DNA of 33,662 nucleotides, taken from Methylophaga sulfidovorans. Lineage in GTDB: Bacteria; Pseudomonadota; Gammaproteobacteria; Nitrosococcales; Methylophagaceae. The DNA lies in the NCBI RefSeq assembly GCF_900114205.1, contig NZ_FOSH01000012.1, forward strand, positions 59,290 through 92,951, written 5' to 3'. Of this stretch, positions 25,046 to 33,571 are shown in pieces (positions within the stretch are counted from its first letter, which is position 1; every line of letters begins with the position of its first letter). The notes below the pieces were generated by a model. It saw only the letters and a list, made by a program, of their open reading frames with translations. It did no database searches and was not told the origin of the DNA. The position numbers and the translations under genes were made by a program.

Positions 25046-25060
25046 TGATATGATATATCG
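25046..25060. promoter_or_regulatory. Putative Zur operator upstream of the ABC/TonB/fhcA operon
   Basis: TGATATGATATATCG, two differences from the element at 21772-21786, about 53 bp before the ABC ATPase ATG. A Fur-like run (attgattctcattaat) follows at 25071-25086, so iron control in addition is possible. Confidence 0.55.
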
Positions 25061-25112
25061 AAATTATGCAATTGATTCTCATTAATAATTAGTGCGGGGA
25101 ACGCCTAAACTC

Positions 25113-25814
25113 ATGTTAGAAGTTAGCAAGCTGAACAAATTTTATGGGCAAAACCATGCTGTTGATGATTTAAATTTTACGGTAGCTTCAGGGGAAATAT
25201 TATGTCTTCTGGGTGCTAATGGTGCAGGAAAAACAACTACTCTTAATATGTTACTAGGGTTTATAAAACCAGATTCTGGTCATGCCGTTCTGGATGGTGT
25301 TGATATGTATCATCAGCGGGCTGATTGTCGTGAGCAGATGATGTATATCCCGGAGAATGTTCATCTCTATCCCAGTTTTACCGCAGTAGAAAATATCACC
25401 TACCTCGCAGAGCTTGCTGGTGTGAAAGTCATAGAATCAGATATCAAGGATGTGCTCATCAGAACGGGCATAACTGAAACACAATTAGTACGAAAGGTAG
25501 GTGGTTTTTCAAAAGGCATGAGGCAAAAAGTCGCTATTGCGTTTGCGCTGCTCAAACATGCCAAGCTGGTATTGATGGACGAACCTACATCAGGTTTAGA
25601 TCCTGTGGCTACCCAAGAATTTATCGAGGTGGTGAAGACTATCAAAGAACGCGGTACAGCCGTTTTGATTGTGACTCACGATCTTTTATGTGCACATCAA
25701 CTAGCGGATCAGATCGGGATTATGAGTCATGGGCAGTTAAAACAACTCATAAAAAACGATGGTTTGACGCTACCTAATCTAACTGAACAATATTTTAATC
25801 AATTTTCAGCTTAA
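25113..25814 (+). CDS. ABC transporter ATPase (NosF/ABC-2 type)
   Basis: 233-aa cytoplasmic ATPase. Walker A is GANGAGKTT, the Q-loop region is YIPENVHLYPSF, the signature is the variant FSKGMRQKV, Walker B is LVLMDEPTSGLD and the switch His is in VTHD. The type (CcmA/NosF-like) pairs with ABC-2 membrane proteins, matching the two DUF3526 permeases encoded two genes downstream. Start taken at ATG 25113; a GTG at 25092 is in frame. First gene of the operon; a putative Zur operator lies in its leader. Confidence 0.9.
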   Translation: MLEVSKLNKFYGQNHAVDDLNFTVASGEILCLLGANGAGKTTTLNMLLGFIKPDSGHAVLDGVDMYHQRADCREQMMYIPENVHLYPSFTAVENITYLAELAGVKVIESDIKDVLIRTGITETQLVRKVGGFSKGMRQKVAIAFALLKHAKLVLMDEPTSGLDPVATQEFIEVVKTIKERGTAVLIVTHDLLCAHQLADQIGIMSHGQLKQLIKNDGLTLPNLTEQYFNQFSA

Positions 25815-25824
25815 GGATGAAAGT

Positions 25825-27813
25825 GTGAAAAAAAACCTAATTACTAGCCTTATTCTATCGGCAATCTTTCCTACTGGCGTCTTAGCTGATGATAAAACAT
25901 CGGCGACTATTTCCCCAATGATCGTTGTTGGCGATGCTCCCGATTATAGTGATCTTAATTTAGCAGGTTCTGTTGATAGCATTTCACGTGATGAGTTAGC
26001 TGAGAGTCACATTAACAATACGATGGAATTATTCAGTAAGGTGCCAGGCGTGTATTTCGCTCGTTACAATCAAGGCATTATTAATACTGATATTGGTATT
26101 AGGGGGTTTGCTGCTGAAGGTTCATCGCCACATGCTAAATTACTGATTGATGGTATACCAACTAATTTACACAATGGTTATAGTGAAATGGATCAGCTGT
26201 TTCCAGGCGATATCAGTAATATTACTGTGTTCAAAGGCACTAGTGATCCACGTTACGGTTTGTTTAATGTTGCTGGTAACTACAACATCGAAACACGCTC
26301 TGATTTAGGTCGTGAAATACAAGTTACTGCAGGCAGTTATAACGCTCGTGAAGTTCAAGCTTATGCGGGAGAACAAACTGGAAAATTAAGACACAACTAT
26401 TTCTTTGGTTACCGTCAATCTGATGGTTATCGAGACAATTTTGAGTTGGATAAATACTCAGTATCAGGTCGTTGGTTTTATGATTTTTCAGACGATACTT
26501 CCTTGGGTTTGATTGTTCGTGCCTCAGATTATGATGCCGATGCGCCTGGCTATTTAACTCAAGACGAGGCCAGAAAACACCCAACCCGTTCAGCAAGCTA
26601 TGCGAGACAGGATGGTGGCGATAAAAATACACAATCTTATAGCTTACATTTTGATCATGCTTTTTCAGATAATGTGGATTGGTCTCTAAAATCCTACTTT
26701 AATCATTATGAAAGGGAACGTTGGGTCAGGTTCACAGAGAGCCGCTCATTACAAAATCGTTATGATGATCAAGATCATTATGGTGTTATCTCTACTCTTA
26801 ACTGGCAGTTAAATCCTGACTGGACATTGAACTGGGGCGTCAATATAGAGAAACAGAAGGTGACCGAACAAAGGTTTGGTACTGTGAATAATGTTCGACA
26901 ACGAGATCGCTCAAATGTACTCAGAGATTACGAGTTCGATTTTATTAACTATGGTAGTTATCTTGAGTTAGCGAATACCCCAGTAGATTGGTTTGCCTGG
27001 AATGTGGCCCTTCGAGCTGATCGATTCAGTGGTGATGGTAAATTCACATCCGACACAAATACGGCACAAACGAAACAAGATATTTATGATTTTGGCACTA
27101 TCATGCAGCCAAAATTAAACCTGTTCTTTTATCCTTCAGATACGGTCACCGTATTTGCAAACTACGGCAGAAGCTTTCAAGCACCAACCAGTGCTGCAGC
27201 CTATACCGCAGGTAATCGCTCAGAACGTGATGTTTCACTGAATGATGGCTGGGAAGTGGGTAGTAAATGGTTGCCTGTAGATAATCTGGAGCTGCGTTTA
27301 TCCTATTGGCAACAGAAAGCCAGTGATGAATATGTCACCATTGATAATACATCACAAAATGTTGGCGAAACTATGCGTAAAGGTGTCGACTTTGGCTTTA
27401 ATTGGGGAGTAACGGAGCTAGTAACTCTGTGGGGTAATTTCACTACTGCAGATTCAGAAATCCGAACAGAGGGTGATGATAAGGGGAATGAATTACGTAG
27501 TATTCCTTCTTACACTGCGTCGATGGGGGTTAGTTATCAGGTAACGCCAGCGGTTACCTGGAGAGTTCATTATGATGCCCAGGCTAGTGCTTACGTAAAT
27601 GAAGCGAATGAAGGGGGGAGATACGGTAAGTTTAACTTGGTTAATACCAGTGTTGATTACGATACCGGCTGGGGAACTATCAATCTGCAAGTGAACAATT
27701 TGTTCAACGAATATTATGAATATGTTTATGACAACTCACAGAATGGCTCCGACATTATCTATTCTCCTGGAGATGGAATTAATGGATCTGTTTCTGTGCT
27801 GTATCGTTTCTAA
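25825..27813 (+). CDS. TonB-dependent outer-membrane receptor
   Basis: 662-aa outer-membrane transporter. GTG start with AAGGATG upstream; signal peptide to about residue 21 (cleavage after VLA). The plug domain spans about 40-155 (MIVVGDAPDY; ELFSKVPGVYFARYNQGI; DIGIRGFAAEG; DQLFPGDISNITVFKG), and a 22-strand barrel follows, ending in the usual aromatic residue (VSVLYRF). There is no long N-terminal signalling extension. The ligand is unknown; the putative Zur operator and neighbours suggest zinc or a zinc-chelating compound. It sits between the ATPase and permease genes (gaps of 10 and 11 bp), so receptor and ABC-2 system act together. Confidence 0.92.
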   Translation: MKKNLITSLILSAIFPTGVLADDKTSATISPMIVVGDAPDYSDLNLAGSVDSISRDELAESHINNTMELFSKVPGVYFARYNQGIINTDIGIRGFAAEGSSPHAKLLIDGIPTNLHNGYSEMDQLFPGDISNITVFKGTSDPRYGLFNVAGNYNIETRSDLGREIQVTAGSYNAREVQAYAGEQTGKLRHNYFFGYRQSDGYRDNFELDKYSVSGRWFYDFSDDTSLGLIVRASDYDADAPGYLTQDEARKHPTRSASYARQDGGDKNTQSYSLHFDHAFSDNVDWSLKSYFNHYERERWVRFTESRSLQNRYDDQDHYGVISTLNWQLNPDWTLNWGVNIEKQKVTEQRFGTVNNVRQRDRSNVLRDYEFDFINYGSYLELANTPVDWFAWNVALRADRFSGDGKFTSDTNTAQTKQDIYDFGTIMQPKLNLFFYPSDTVTVFANYGRSFQAPTSAAAYTAGNRSERDVSLNDGWEVGSKWLPVDNLELRLSYWQQKASDEYVTIDNTSQNVGETMRKGVDFGFNWGVTELVTLWGNFTTADSEIRTEGDDKGNELRSIPSYTASMGVSYQVTPAVTWRVHYDAQASAYVNEANEGGRYGKFNLVNTSVDYDTGWGTINLQVNNLFNEYYEYVYDNSQNGSDIIYSPGDGINGSVSVLYRF

Positions 27814-27824
27814 CGGGTGTAAGT

Positions 27825-29243
27825 ATGCTTTTTTCTATAGCCCGTCACGAACTTGTAGAGCAATGGCGTCATAAAACATTAAAAATTTTACTGCCATTGC
27901 TAATTTCTCTCACTGTACTAGTGGCTGTCAGCCACTGGCAGCAACAGCAGGACTATATTGCGGTCCAGCAACAATGGCAGCAAACCAATAATGAAAAATG
28001 GGAAGCTCAGCCTGATCGGCATCCTCATCGTGCTGCTCATTATGGGGCCATGCTGTTTCGCATCATTTCACCACTGAGTTTTATTGATGCTGGTGTTAAT
28101 CCATTTGTTGGTAATGTGTTGTTTCTGGAAGCTCACCGGCAAAACAGCAGCCAGTTTAAACAATATCTGAGTAGCCACAGTTATATGCAGCTGGGCTATT
28201 TATCAGGTTCGACCTTGATATTAGTGGTGTGGCCTTTGGTATTGATTGCTCTGGCATATAAGAGTATCAGCGGTGAGCGTCAGCAGGGCACGCTGCGTCA
28301 GATTATTTCTCTAGGTGTGAGTTTCAGGCAAATGATCCTCGGTAAGGCGCTGGCATTTTTGTTTATTTCCTTACTTTTTCTGGCATTGGTGTTTTCGATA
28401 GCAGCCATCTTTTTGGTAATGGCTGGAGTTGAAGCCGATGTCTATGCACGCTTTTTTATGTTATTTGTATTGTATTTTCTGTATTGCGTGATATGGGGCA
28501 GTCTCATCCTTTTCGTTTCAACACTGTCTCGTGCTAATAATCAAAGCCTCTCAACGTCTTTATTGTTGTGGTTAGTGATGGTTATTGTTTTACCTAAACT
28601 GGCCTATGCCGCTGCTGAGTGGCGGTATCCATTACCAGATAAAGCCGTGTTTGATATTCAAACAGCACAAGCCGTTGCCAAAGTCGGTGATTCACATGAT
28701 CCAGATGATCCTTATTTCAACGATTTTCGCCAGCAAACATTAAAAAAATACGGTGTTGATCGTGTTGAAGATTTGCCGGTGAACTGGAAGGGCTTGTTGA
28801 TGCAAGAAGGGGAGCGTATTACCAGTGAAGTATTTGAAAAACAATATGGGCAGCTTTTAGATCAGATAGCTAAGCAAAATGCCTGGGTGTCACGCTGGTC
28901 ATTGTTATCACCTTTTTTAGTGACTAGTCGATTATCTAATTTGCTTAGTGCGACCAGTTATCAGCAAATTCGCCAATATGAAGAAGCAGCAGAAGACTAT
29001 CGCTATAACTTAATCCAGTCATTGAATGATTTACATATCAATGAAGTGGATATGGATCATGATAATAGTGAACAACGGATCTCAAAATCTCATTGGTCTG
29101 AGCTTGCAGAGTTTAACTATCAGCCTGCTAAGTTAAATGAGGAATGGACATTCATGTCATCGTCAGCTGCCATGATTGGACTGTGGTTAATGGGATTATT
29201 GGCCGCGATTATGGCTATTAGACCGAAGGTGACGCTGTCATGA
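27825..29243 (+). CDS. ABC-2 type permease with DUF3526, first subunit
   Basis: 472-aa inner-membrane protein. One N-terminal helix (about 20-38) is followed by a large periplasmic loop, then a cluster of about four helices at 125-260 (including SISGERQQGTLRQIISLGVS, the ABC-2 cytoplasmic coupling element). A second large loop and a last helix at 445-465 complete it. The layout matches DUF3526 ABC-2 proteins. It ends in ATGA overlapping the next permease, its probable partner. Confidence 0.85.
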   Translation: MLFSIARHELVEQWRHKTLKILLPLLISLTVLVAVSHWQQQQDYIAVQQQWQQTNNEKWEAQPDRHPHRAAHYGAMLFRIISPLSFIDAGVNPFVGNVLFLEAHRQNSSQFKQYLSSHSYMQLGYLSGSTLILVVWPLVLIALAYKSISGERQQGTLRQIISLGVSFRQMILGKALAFLFISLLFLALVFSIAAIFLVMAGVEADVYARFFMLFVLYFLYCVIWGSLILFVSTLSRANNQSLSTSLLLWLVMVIVLPKLAYAAAEWRYPLPDKAVFDIQTAQAVAKVGDSHDPDDPYFNDFRQQTLKKYGVDRVEDLPVNWKGLLMQEGERITSEVFEKQYGQLLDQIAKQNAWVSRWSLLSPFLVTSRLSNLLSATSYQQIRQYEEAAEDYRYNLIQSLNDLHINEVDMDHDNSEQRISKSHWSELAEFNYQPAKLNEEWTFMSSSAAMIGLWLMGLLAAIMAIRPKVTLS

Positions 29244-30604
29244 GTCTGTTTTCATTTGAACTTAAACTGTTTTGGGCGAATCGGCTGAATAAATGGTTGT
29301 TATTGACTTACCTTGTTGCTGGCGTGATTGCCATCGGTTTAACTGAGACAAAAATCGAACGTGAACTTGAGCAGTATCAGTTTGCTCAAGCGCATTATCA
29401 GGATGATATTGAGCATTACCGTGAGCAGTACGATAAAGATCAACTTCTTCCTGGCTATATGGGCTATTTCCTGTTCCACCCTGTGTCGCAAACGCCACAT
29501 GCCTGGTCAGCCATTTTCCGGGGGGAACGTGATGAGTCTGCTAACCATCTGCGAGTGAGGTTATTAGGGCTGCAAGGTCAGGTCAATGCTTCGGCGACAG
29601 GTAATGTCGATGCTCAACGTTTTGGACAGTTTGACTTGTCTTTCCTCTGGTTATATCTGATGCCATTACTGATTGCGGCAATGAGTATTAATGTTTTAGC
29701 CGATGAGAAAAACACCGGGCGTTGGCCAATGCTAGTCGCTCAAGTACCTAAGGGAACACGGTTAATATTCAGAAAAATGGCGGTACCGGCTTTGATGGTG
29801 CTGATCGTCAATGTGCTTTTGTTAGTTATCGCCACAGTGCTCACTTCAATTACGCTTGATAGCAATTGGTTTGGCGTATTAGCTCAGATTATGTTGTATC
29901 AGCTGTGCTGGTGGTTAATTTGTGGCTGGATCGTATTTTTGAATAAAGAAGCCAGTTTCAATTATCTGTCGTTTATTAGTATCTGGCTGGTCTTTACCTT
30001 TGTAGTGCCCGGCTTAGCTTACCTGTATCAGATTCAACAACAGGATGCTGGCAAAGATGCTGCCATCGTATTTGAACAGCGTCAGTATATGAACGATAGC
30101 TGGGATAAGGATAAAAAAGCCGATTTTGCTGCGTATCTCGCTATGTTTCCACAATGGAAACCTACTGCACCGCTAGGTGATGAATTTGATTGGCGTTGGT
30201 ATTACGGTCAACAACAAATGAGCGATGTAGTCGTAGCTGACTTAGTTAACCAACGAAATCAGACACAGTTAGCAAGTTACCAACGAGGTCAGGCCTTTTC
30301 GTGGTTATCGCCCGTCATGAGTCTGCAATATGGTTTTAATCGTTTAGCAAATGCAGATATGCTGGCTAAGATCGATTTCAAACAGCAGATTGAACAGTAT
30401 CATCAAAAAATACGTGATTTCTTCTGGTCAATTTATTTTCCTGACAAAACCTTCGAAGAAGCTGATTTTGATCGAATTCCGACGTTTAATTACACCAGCA
30501 ATATCGGATCAGGTTTATGGCAAAGCCTGCTGAAATTACTGGTGATGAGCGCTGTGTTTGCTATGTTGATGTGGCGTCAGCTACGCCGTTTTCATGAGCA
30601 CTAA
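29240..30604 (+). CDS. ABC-2 type permease with DUF3526, second subunit
   Basis: 454-aa membrane protein built like its upstream neighbour: helix at 18-36, long periplasmic loop, helices at about 140-260 with the coupling segment ADEKNTGRWPMLVAQV, second loop, last helix near 430-447. The two are divergent paralogues and probably form a heterodimer driven by the ATPase. Starts in the ATGA overlap and overlaps the GTPase gene by 11 bp at its end. Confidence 0.85.
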   Translation: MSLFSFELKLFWANRLNKWLLLTYLVAGVIAIGLTETKIERELEQYQFAQAHYQDDIEHYREQYDKDQLLPGYMGYFLFHPVSQTPHAWSAIFRGERDESANHLRVRLLGLQGQVNASATGNVDAQRFGQFDLSFLWLYLMPLLIAAMSINVLADEKNTGRWPMLVAQVPKGTRLIFRKMAVPALMVLIVNVLLLVIATVLTSITLDSNWFGVLAQIMLYQLCWWLICGWIVFLNKEASFNYLSFISIWLVFTFVVPGLAYLYQIQQQDAGKDAAIVFEQRQYMNDSWDKDKKADFAAYLAMFPQWKPTAPLGDEFDWRWYYGQQQMSDVVVADLVNQRNQTQLASYQRGQAFSWLSPVMSLQYGFNRLANADMLAKIDFKQQIEQYHQKIRDFFWSIYFPDKTFEEADFDRIPTFNYTSNIGSGLWQSLLKLLVMSAVFAMLMWRQLRRFHEH

Positions 30605-31598
30605 ACCACTGAGAAGCGTACCGACCAATATTATTACCGGCTTTTTGGGCGTGGGTAAAACCACGTCCATTAACCATTTACTGGCAAACAAGCCAGAGTC
30701 TGAACGTTGGGCTGTATTAGTGAATGAATTTGGCCAAGTAGGGCTTGATAAAACATTACTTGAAGCTGAGTCAGCGTCGTCAGGTTTAATCATTAAGGAA
30801 GTGCCAGGCGGCTGTATGTGTTGTACTGCTGGCTTGCCTGTAACGGTGGCATTAAACCAAATTTTACGTGAAGTAAAACCGGACAGGTTATTGATTGAAC
30901 CCAGTGGGCTGGGGCATCCCAAAGAAATATTGGAGATACTTTCTGGTCAGCAATATCAGAACTGGATTGAGTTAGGCGCGACTATCACCTTGGTGGATGC
31001 CCGTCATTTCAATGATGAACGTTACACCACTCATGACATTTTTTTGCAGCAATTACAGGTCGCTGACCTGATTGTTGTTAATAAATACGATAAGCAAAAA
31101 CCAGCTGACTTGATTCAGATGAAAACAGTTTTTTCCCAAGATGAATTGCATGCCACCCCGATAGAGATGACGAAATGGGGACAATTGTCCTTGTCATGGC
31201 TGGACAGGCCGTCTTTATTTAAACGTCCCATCTGGCAAAAAGTCGTTGAGCCAAAGCAGGTTCAGAATGACAGTCAAACAGACACTGAAAATGGCATTGT
31301 GATCTATGAACACCAAGATGATGGTTGGCAAAGTCTTGGTTTTCGTTTCGATAGTTTTTATCAGTTTAATGAATCTGCACTATTAGACTTTTGTCGAGAA
31401 TTGAACGCTGATCGATTGAAGGCTGTTGTCAGCACTCAATTGGGTAGCCTTTTTATCAATCAGGTGAATAAAGAACTTAATTCTAGTCAGAGCGAGGCAG
31501 CTTTGATGGAAAGCCGGATTGAATTTATCAGTACGACATCGTTTTCATCAGAGGCAGTCCATGCTGGATTATTGGACTGCCTCATCAAGCACCAGTGA
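30594..31598 (+). CDS. COG0523 GTPase, second paralogue (YjiA/CobW-type)
   Basis: 334-aa metal-chaperone GTPase. The P-loop is GFLGVGKTT, the metal site is GGCMCCTAG (CxCC), the G3-linked segment is IEPSGLGHPKEIL, and the guanine motif is NKYD. The C-terminal domain is short (from about residue 230). It differs clearly from the ZigA-like protein at 22562 (short form, CMCC). It overlaps the upstream permease gene by 11 bp and lies 8 bp before fhcA, so all are one operon. Because COG0523 proteins often sit beside their metalloenzyme clients, FhcA is the obvious candidate client. Confidence 0.92.
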   Translation: MSTKPLRSVPTNIITGFLGVGKTTSINHLLANKPESERWAVLVNEFGQVGLDKTLLEAESASSGLIIKEVPGGCMCCTAGLPVTVALNQILREVKPDRLLIEPSGLGHPKEILEILSGQQYQNWIELGATITLVDARHFNDERYTTHDIFLQQLQVADLIVVNKYDKQKPADLIQMKTVFSQDELHATPIEMTKWGQLSLSWLDRPSLFKRPIWQKVVEPKQVQNDSQTDTENGIVIYEHQDDGWQSLGFRFDSFYQFNESALLDFCRELNADRLKAVVSTQLGSLFINQVNKELNSSQSEAALMESRIEFISTTSFSSEAVHAGLLDCLIKHQ

Positions 31599-31606
31599 GG
31601 TCTCTT

Positions 31607-33268
31607 ATGTATTCATGTATAAAAAATGCCCGTGCCTATGATCCTGTTCAAAACTGGAATGGCGAGATTCGTGATATCTGGTTTAAAGATGACCGAATTT
31701 GTGACATACCTGCTATAGATCAACAGCAAAAAGCGACCATTTATGATGTGAATGGTGACGTTGTGATGGCGGGGGGGATTGATATACATAGCCATATTGC
31801 GGGTGGCAATGTGAATACAGCCCGATTATTACTGCCTGAGCAGCATCGTAATCATTTGATGCGACAAGCGGCTACACCTTTTTCCAATGCACATTGGTCT
31901 TCGTTTGAAACCGGTTATAAATATACTGAGATGGGCTATAGCCTGGTGGTGGAACCTGCCATGCTGCCGGTGAATGCCCCACAAGTGCATGCAGAGTTTG
32001 CAGATATTCCCATTATTGATACCGCTGCTTTAGCCATTCTGGGCAGTGATGATTTATTGGTGAATTTAATCCGACAGGGTGCCAGTCAATCACAAATTAA
32101 TGATTATGTGGCCTGGACGCTGTATAAAACAAAAGCTTTGGGATTAAAGGTAATTAACGCCGGTGGCTCTCAGGCCTTTAAGCTAGGCGCTGAGACCTTT
32201 AATCTGGATGATGAGCTGAGTGATTACGGTATTTCATCACGTCAGTTATTACAAACCCTGCAAACTGCAGCTGTGCAGACTGGTTTACCGCATCCAGTTC
32301 ATGTTCATTGTAATAACTTAGGTACGCCAGGCAATATTCAGACGATTGTCGATACCATGGAAGCTGCACAAGGTCTGCCGATGCATCTGGCACATGTGCA
32401 GTTTTATGGCTATGGCAATGAAGGTAAATTCGGTTTTTCTTCAGCCGCTGCTCAGTTGATGGCTGCGTTTAATCGTTATCCCAATATCACCATGGATGTA
32501 GGGCAGGTGTTATTCGGCCAAACCGTGACCTTATCAGGTGATGTGATGGCTCAGTTTGCCCGCCGAGGCGATGCCACTCCAAAGAAATGGCATGTCTGGC
32601 ATGCCGAGAATGAGGGGAGTGGCGGTATTGTGCCTTATCAATACAAACAAACCAGTTTTGTGAATGGCTTGCAATGGGCAATTGGTCTGGAAATCTTTTT
32701 ATTATCAGAAGATCCATGGCGATTGTTTTTTACCACTGATCACCCTAATGGCGCGCCATTCACGCGTTATCCTGACTTATTACATTTACTGATGAGTTAT
32801 GAATATCGAATGGCCTGTCTGGAAAATCTGCATCCTGAAATTACTGAGATGACCTTATTAAAAGATCTGAAAAAAGAATTCAGCCTGTATGAAATAGCCA
32901 TTATGACGCGAGCTGCTCCAACAAGATTATTGGGGCAAAAAGATAGAGGCTCATTGGAAAACGGGGCGAAGGCAGATATTGCGATTTATCGAGATCAGGA
33001 AGATAAAGCGGCGATGTTCCGTCATGCTGAAAAAGTGTTTAAGAACGGTGAGCTTGTACTTAATGATGGTCGGGTAACACAACGCACAAAAGGCAGCACT
33101 GTTACAGCTTCTGTAGGTTTTAACCAGGAGATTGAAGAGACGGTGCAAGATTACTTTGATCGTTTTTACACCATGAAACTGAGCCACTATGGCATCACTG
33201 ATGCCTTTATGGATGAACAGCATAGGGATTATTTAGCCACTAAAGTGGCAGGACAATACTCCGCTTGA
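31607..33268 (+). CDS. fhcA: Formyltransferase/hydrolase complex subunit A (formylmethanofuran dehydrogenase A-like)
   Basis: 553-aa amidohydrolase-fold enzyme. In methylotrophs the Fhc complex moves the formyl group from tetrahydromethanopterin to a methanofuran-like carrier and hydrolyses it to formate; subunit A is the binuclear-zinc hydrolase. Visible elements are His61-x-His63 (DIHSHIAGG), the Lys in ALGLKVINAGG (carboxylated in relatives), His in HVHCNNLG, His in HLAHVQFYG and Asp in FFTTDHPNG. All look intact. Start at ATG 31607 with GAGG upstream; a GTG at 31595 is also in frame. The partners fhcB, C and D are not here: the gene is last in a transport/GTPase operon and is followed by a terminator. 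It may be a second, zinc-stress copy. Confidence 0.92.
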   Translation: MYSCIKNARAYDPVQNWNGEIRDIWFKDDRICDIPAIDQQQKATIYDVNGDVVMAGGIDIHSHIAGGNVNTARLLLPEQHRNHLMRQAATPFSNAHWSSFETGYKYTEMGYSLVVEPAMLPVNAPQVHAEFADIPIIDTAALAILGSDDLLVNLIRQGASQSQINDYVAWTLYKTKALGLKVINAGGSQAFKLGAETFNLDDELSDYGISSRQLLQTLQTAAVQTGLPHPVHVHCNNLGTPGNIQTIVDTMEAAQGLPMHLAHVQFYGYGNEGKFGFSSAAAQLMAAFNRYPNITMDVGQVLFGQTVTLSGDVMAQFARRGDATPKKWHVWHAENEGSGGIVPYQYKQTSFVNGLQWAIGLEIFLLSEDPWRLFFTTDHPNGAPFTRYPDLLHLLMSYEYRMACLENLHPEITEMTLLKDLKKEFSLYEIAIMTRAAPTRLLGQKDRGSLENGAKADIAIYRDQEDKAAMFRHAEKVFKNGELVLNDGRVTQRTKGSTVTASVGFNQEIEETVQDYFDRFYTMKLSHYGITDAFMDEQHRDYLATKVAGQYSA

Positions 33269-33279
33269 AATCAGTAATT

Positions 33280-33306
33280 AAGGGCATGGTAAAAGCCATG
33301 CCCTTT
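33280..33306 (+). terminator. Terminator after fhcA
   Basis: 10-bp perfect stem (aagggcatgg/ccatgccctt) with a 6-nt loop, starting 11 bp after the fhcA stop and ending in TTT. Marks the end of the operon. Confidence 0.8.
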
Positions 33307-33317
33307 GACAAGGTCAA

Positions 33318-33449
33318 TTAGAAGTCTAAACGCAATCCGTCAAAAACAGTTCCTGGTGCACCGACAGAGACACGATAGATGCCGCCTGAGGCTGTGTAAT
33401 ATTCCTCATCAGTGATAGTTTCACACCTAAATCGACTCTTAAAGTTGAA
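33318..33449 (-). pseudogene. C-terminal relic of a TonB-dependent receptor
   Basis: A 43-residue minus-strand frame contains ITDEEYYTASGGIYRVSVG and ends GLRLDF followed by TAA, a classic last-two-strands end of a TonB receptor barrel, with the terminal aromatic residue. A TAG lies directly upstream in frame (33450-33452), and no intact barrel continues to the right before the insertion sequence. Remnant only. Confidence 0.6.
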
Positions 33450-33571
33450 CTAGCAATAGCCAGGAAGTAATACCCAATAAAGGTGTCACGAACGGGCTTT
33501 TTCATGCTATCCAATAAGGCGTTTTAACTGTCAAACAACAGGCTATAAGGATATTAGTTATAACTACTTTA

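Noticed and set aside
25071-25086. Fur box before the ABC/TonB operon
   Set aside because: Only one half resembles a Fur site; the palindrome shared with the other zinc operon explains the context better.
33326-33514. Minus-strand 62-codon ORF at the right edge
   Set aside because: It overlaps the TonB-receptor relic in another frame; the relic's frame is the one with recognisable barrel-end sequence.
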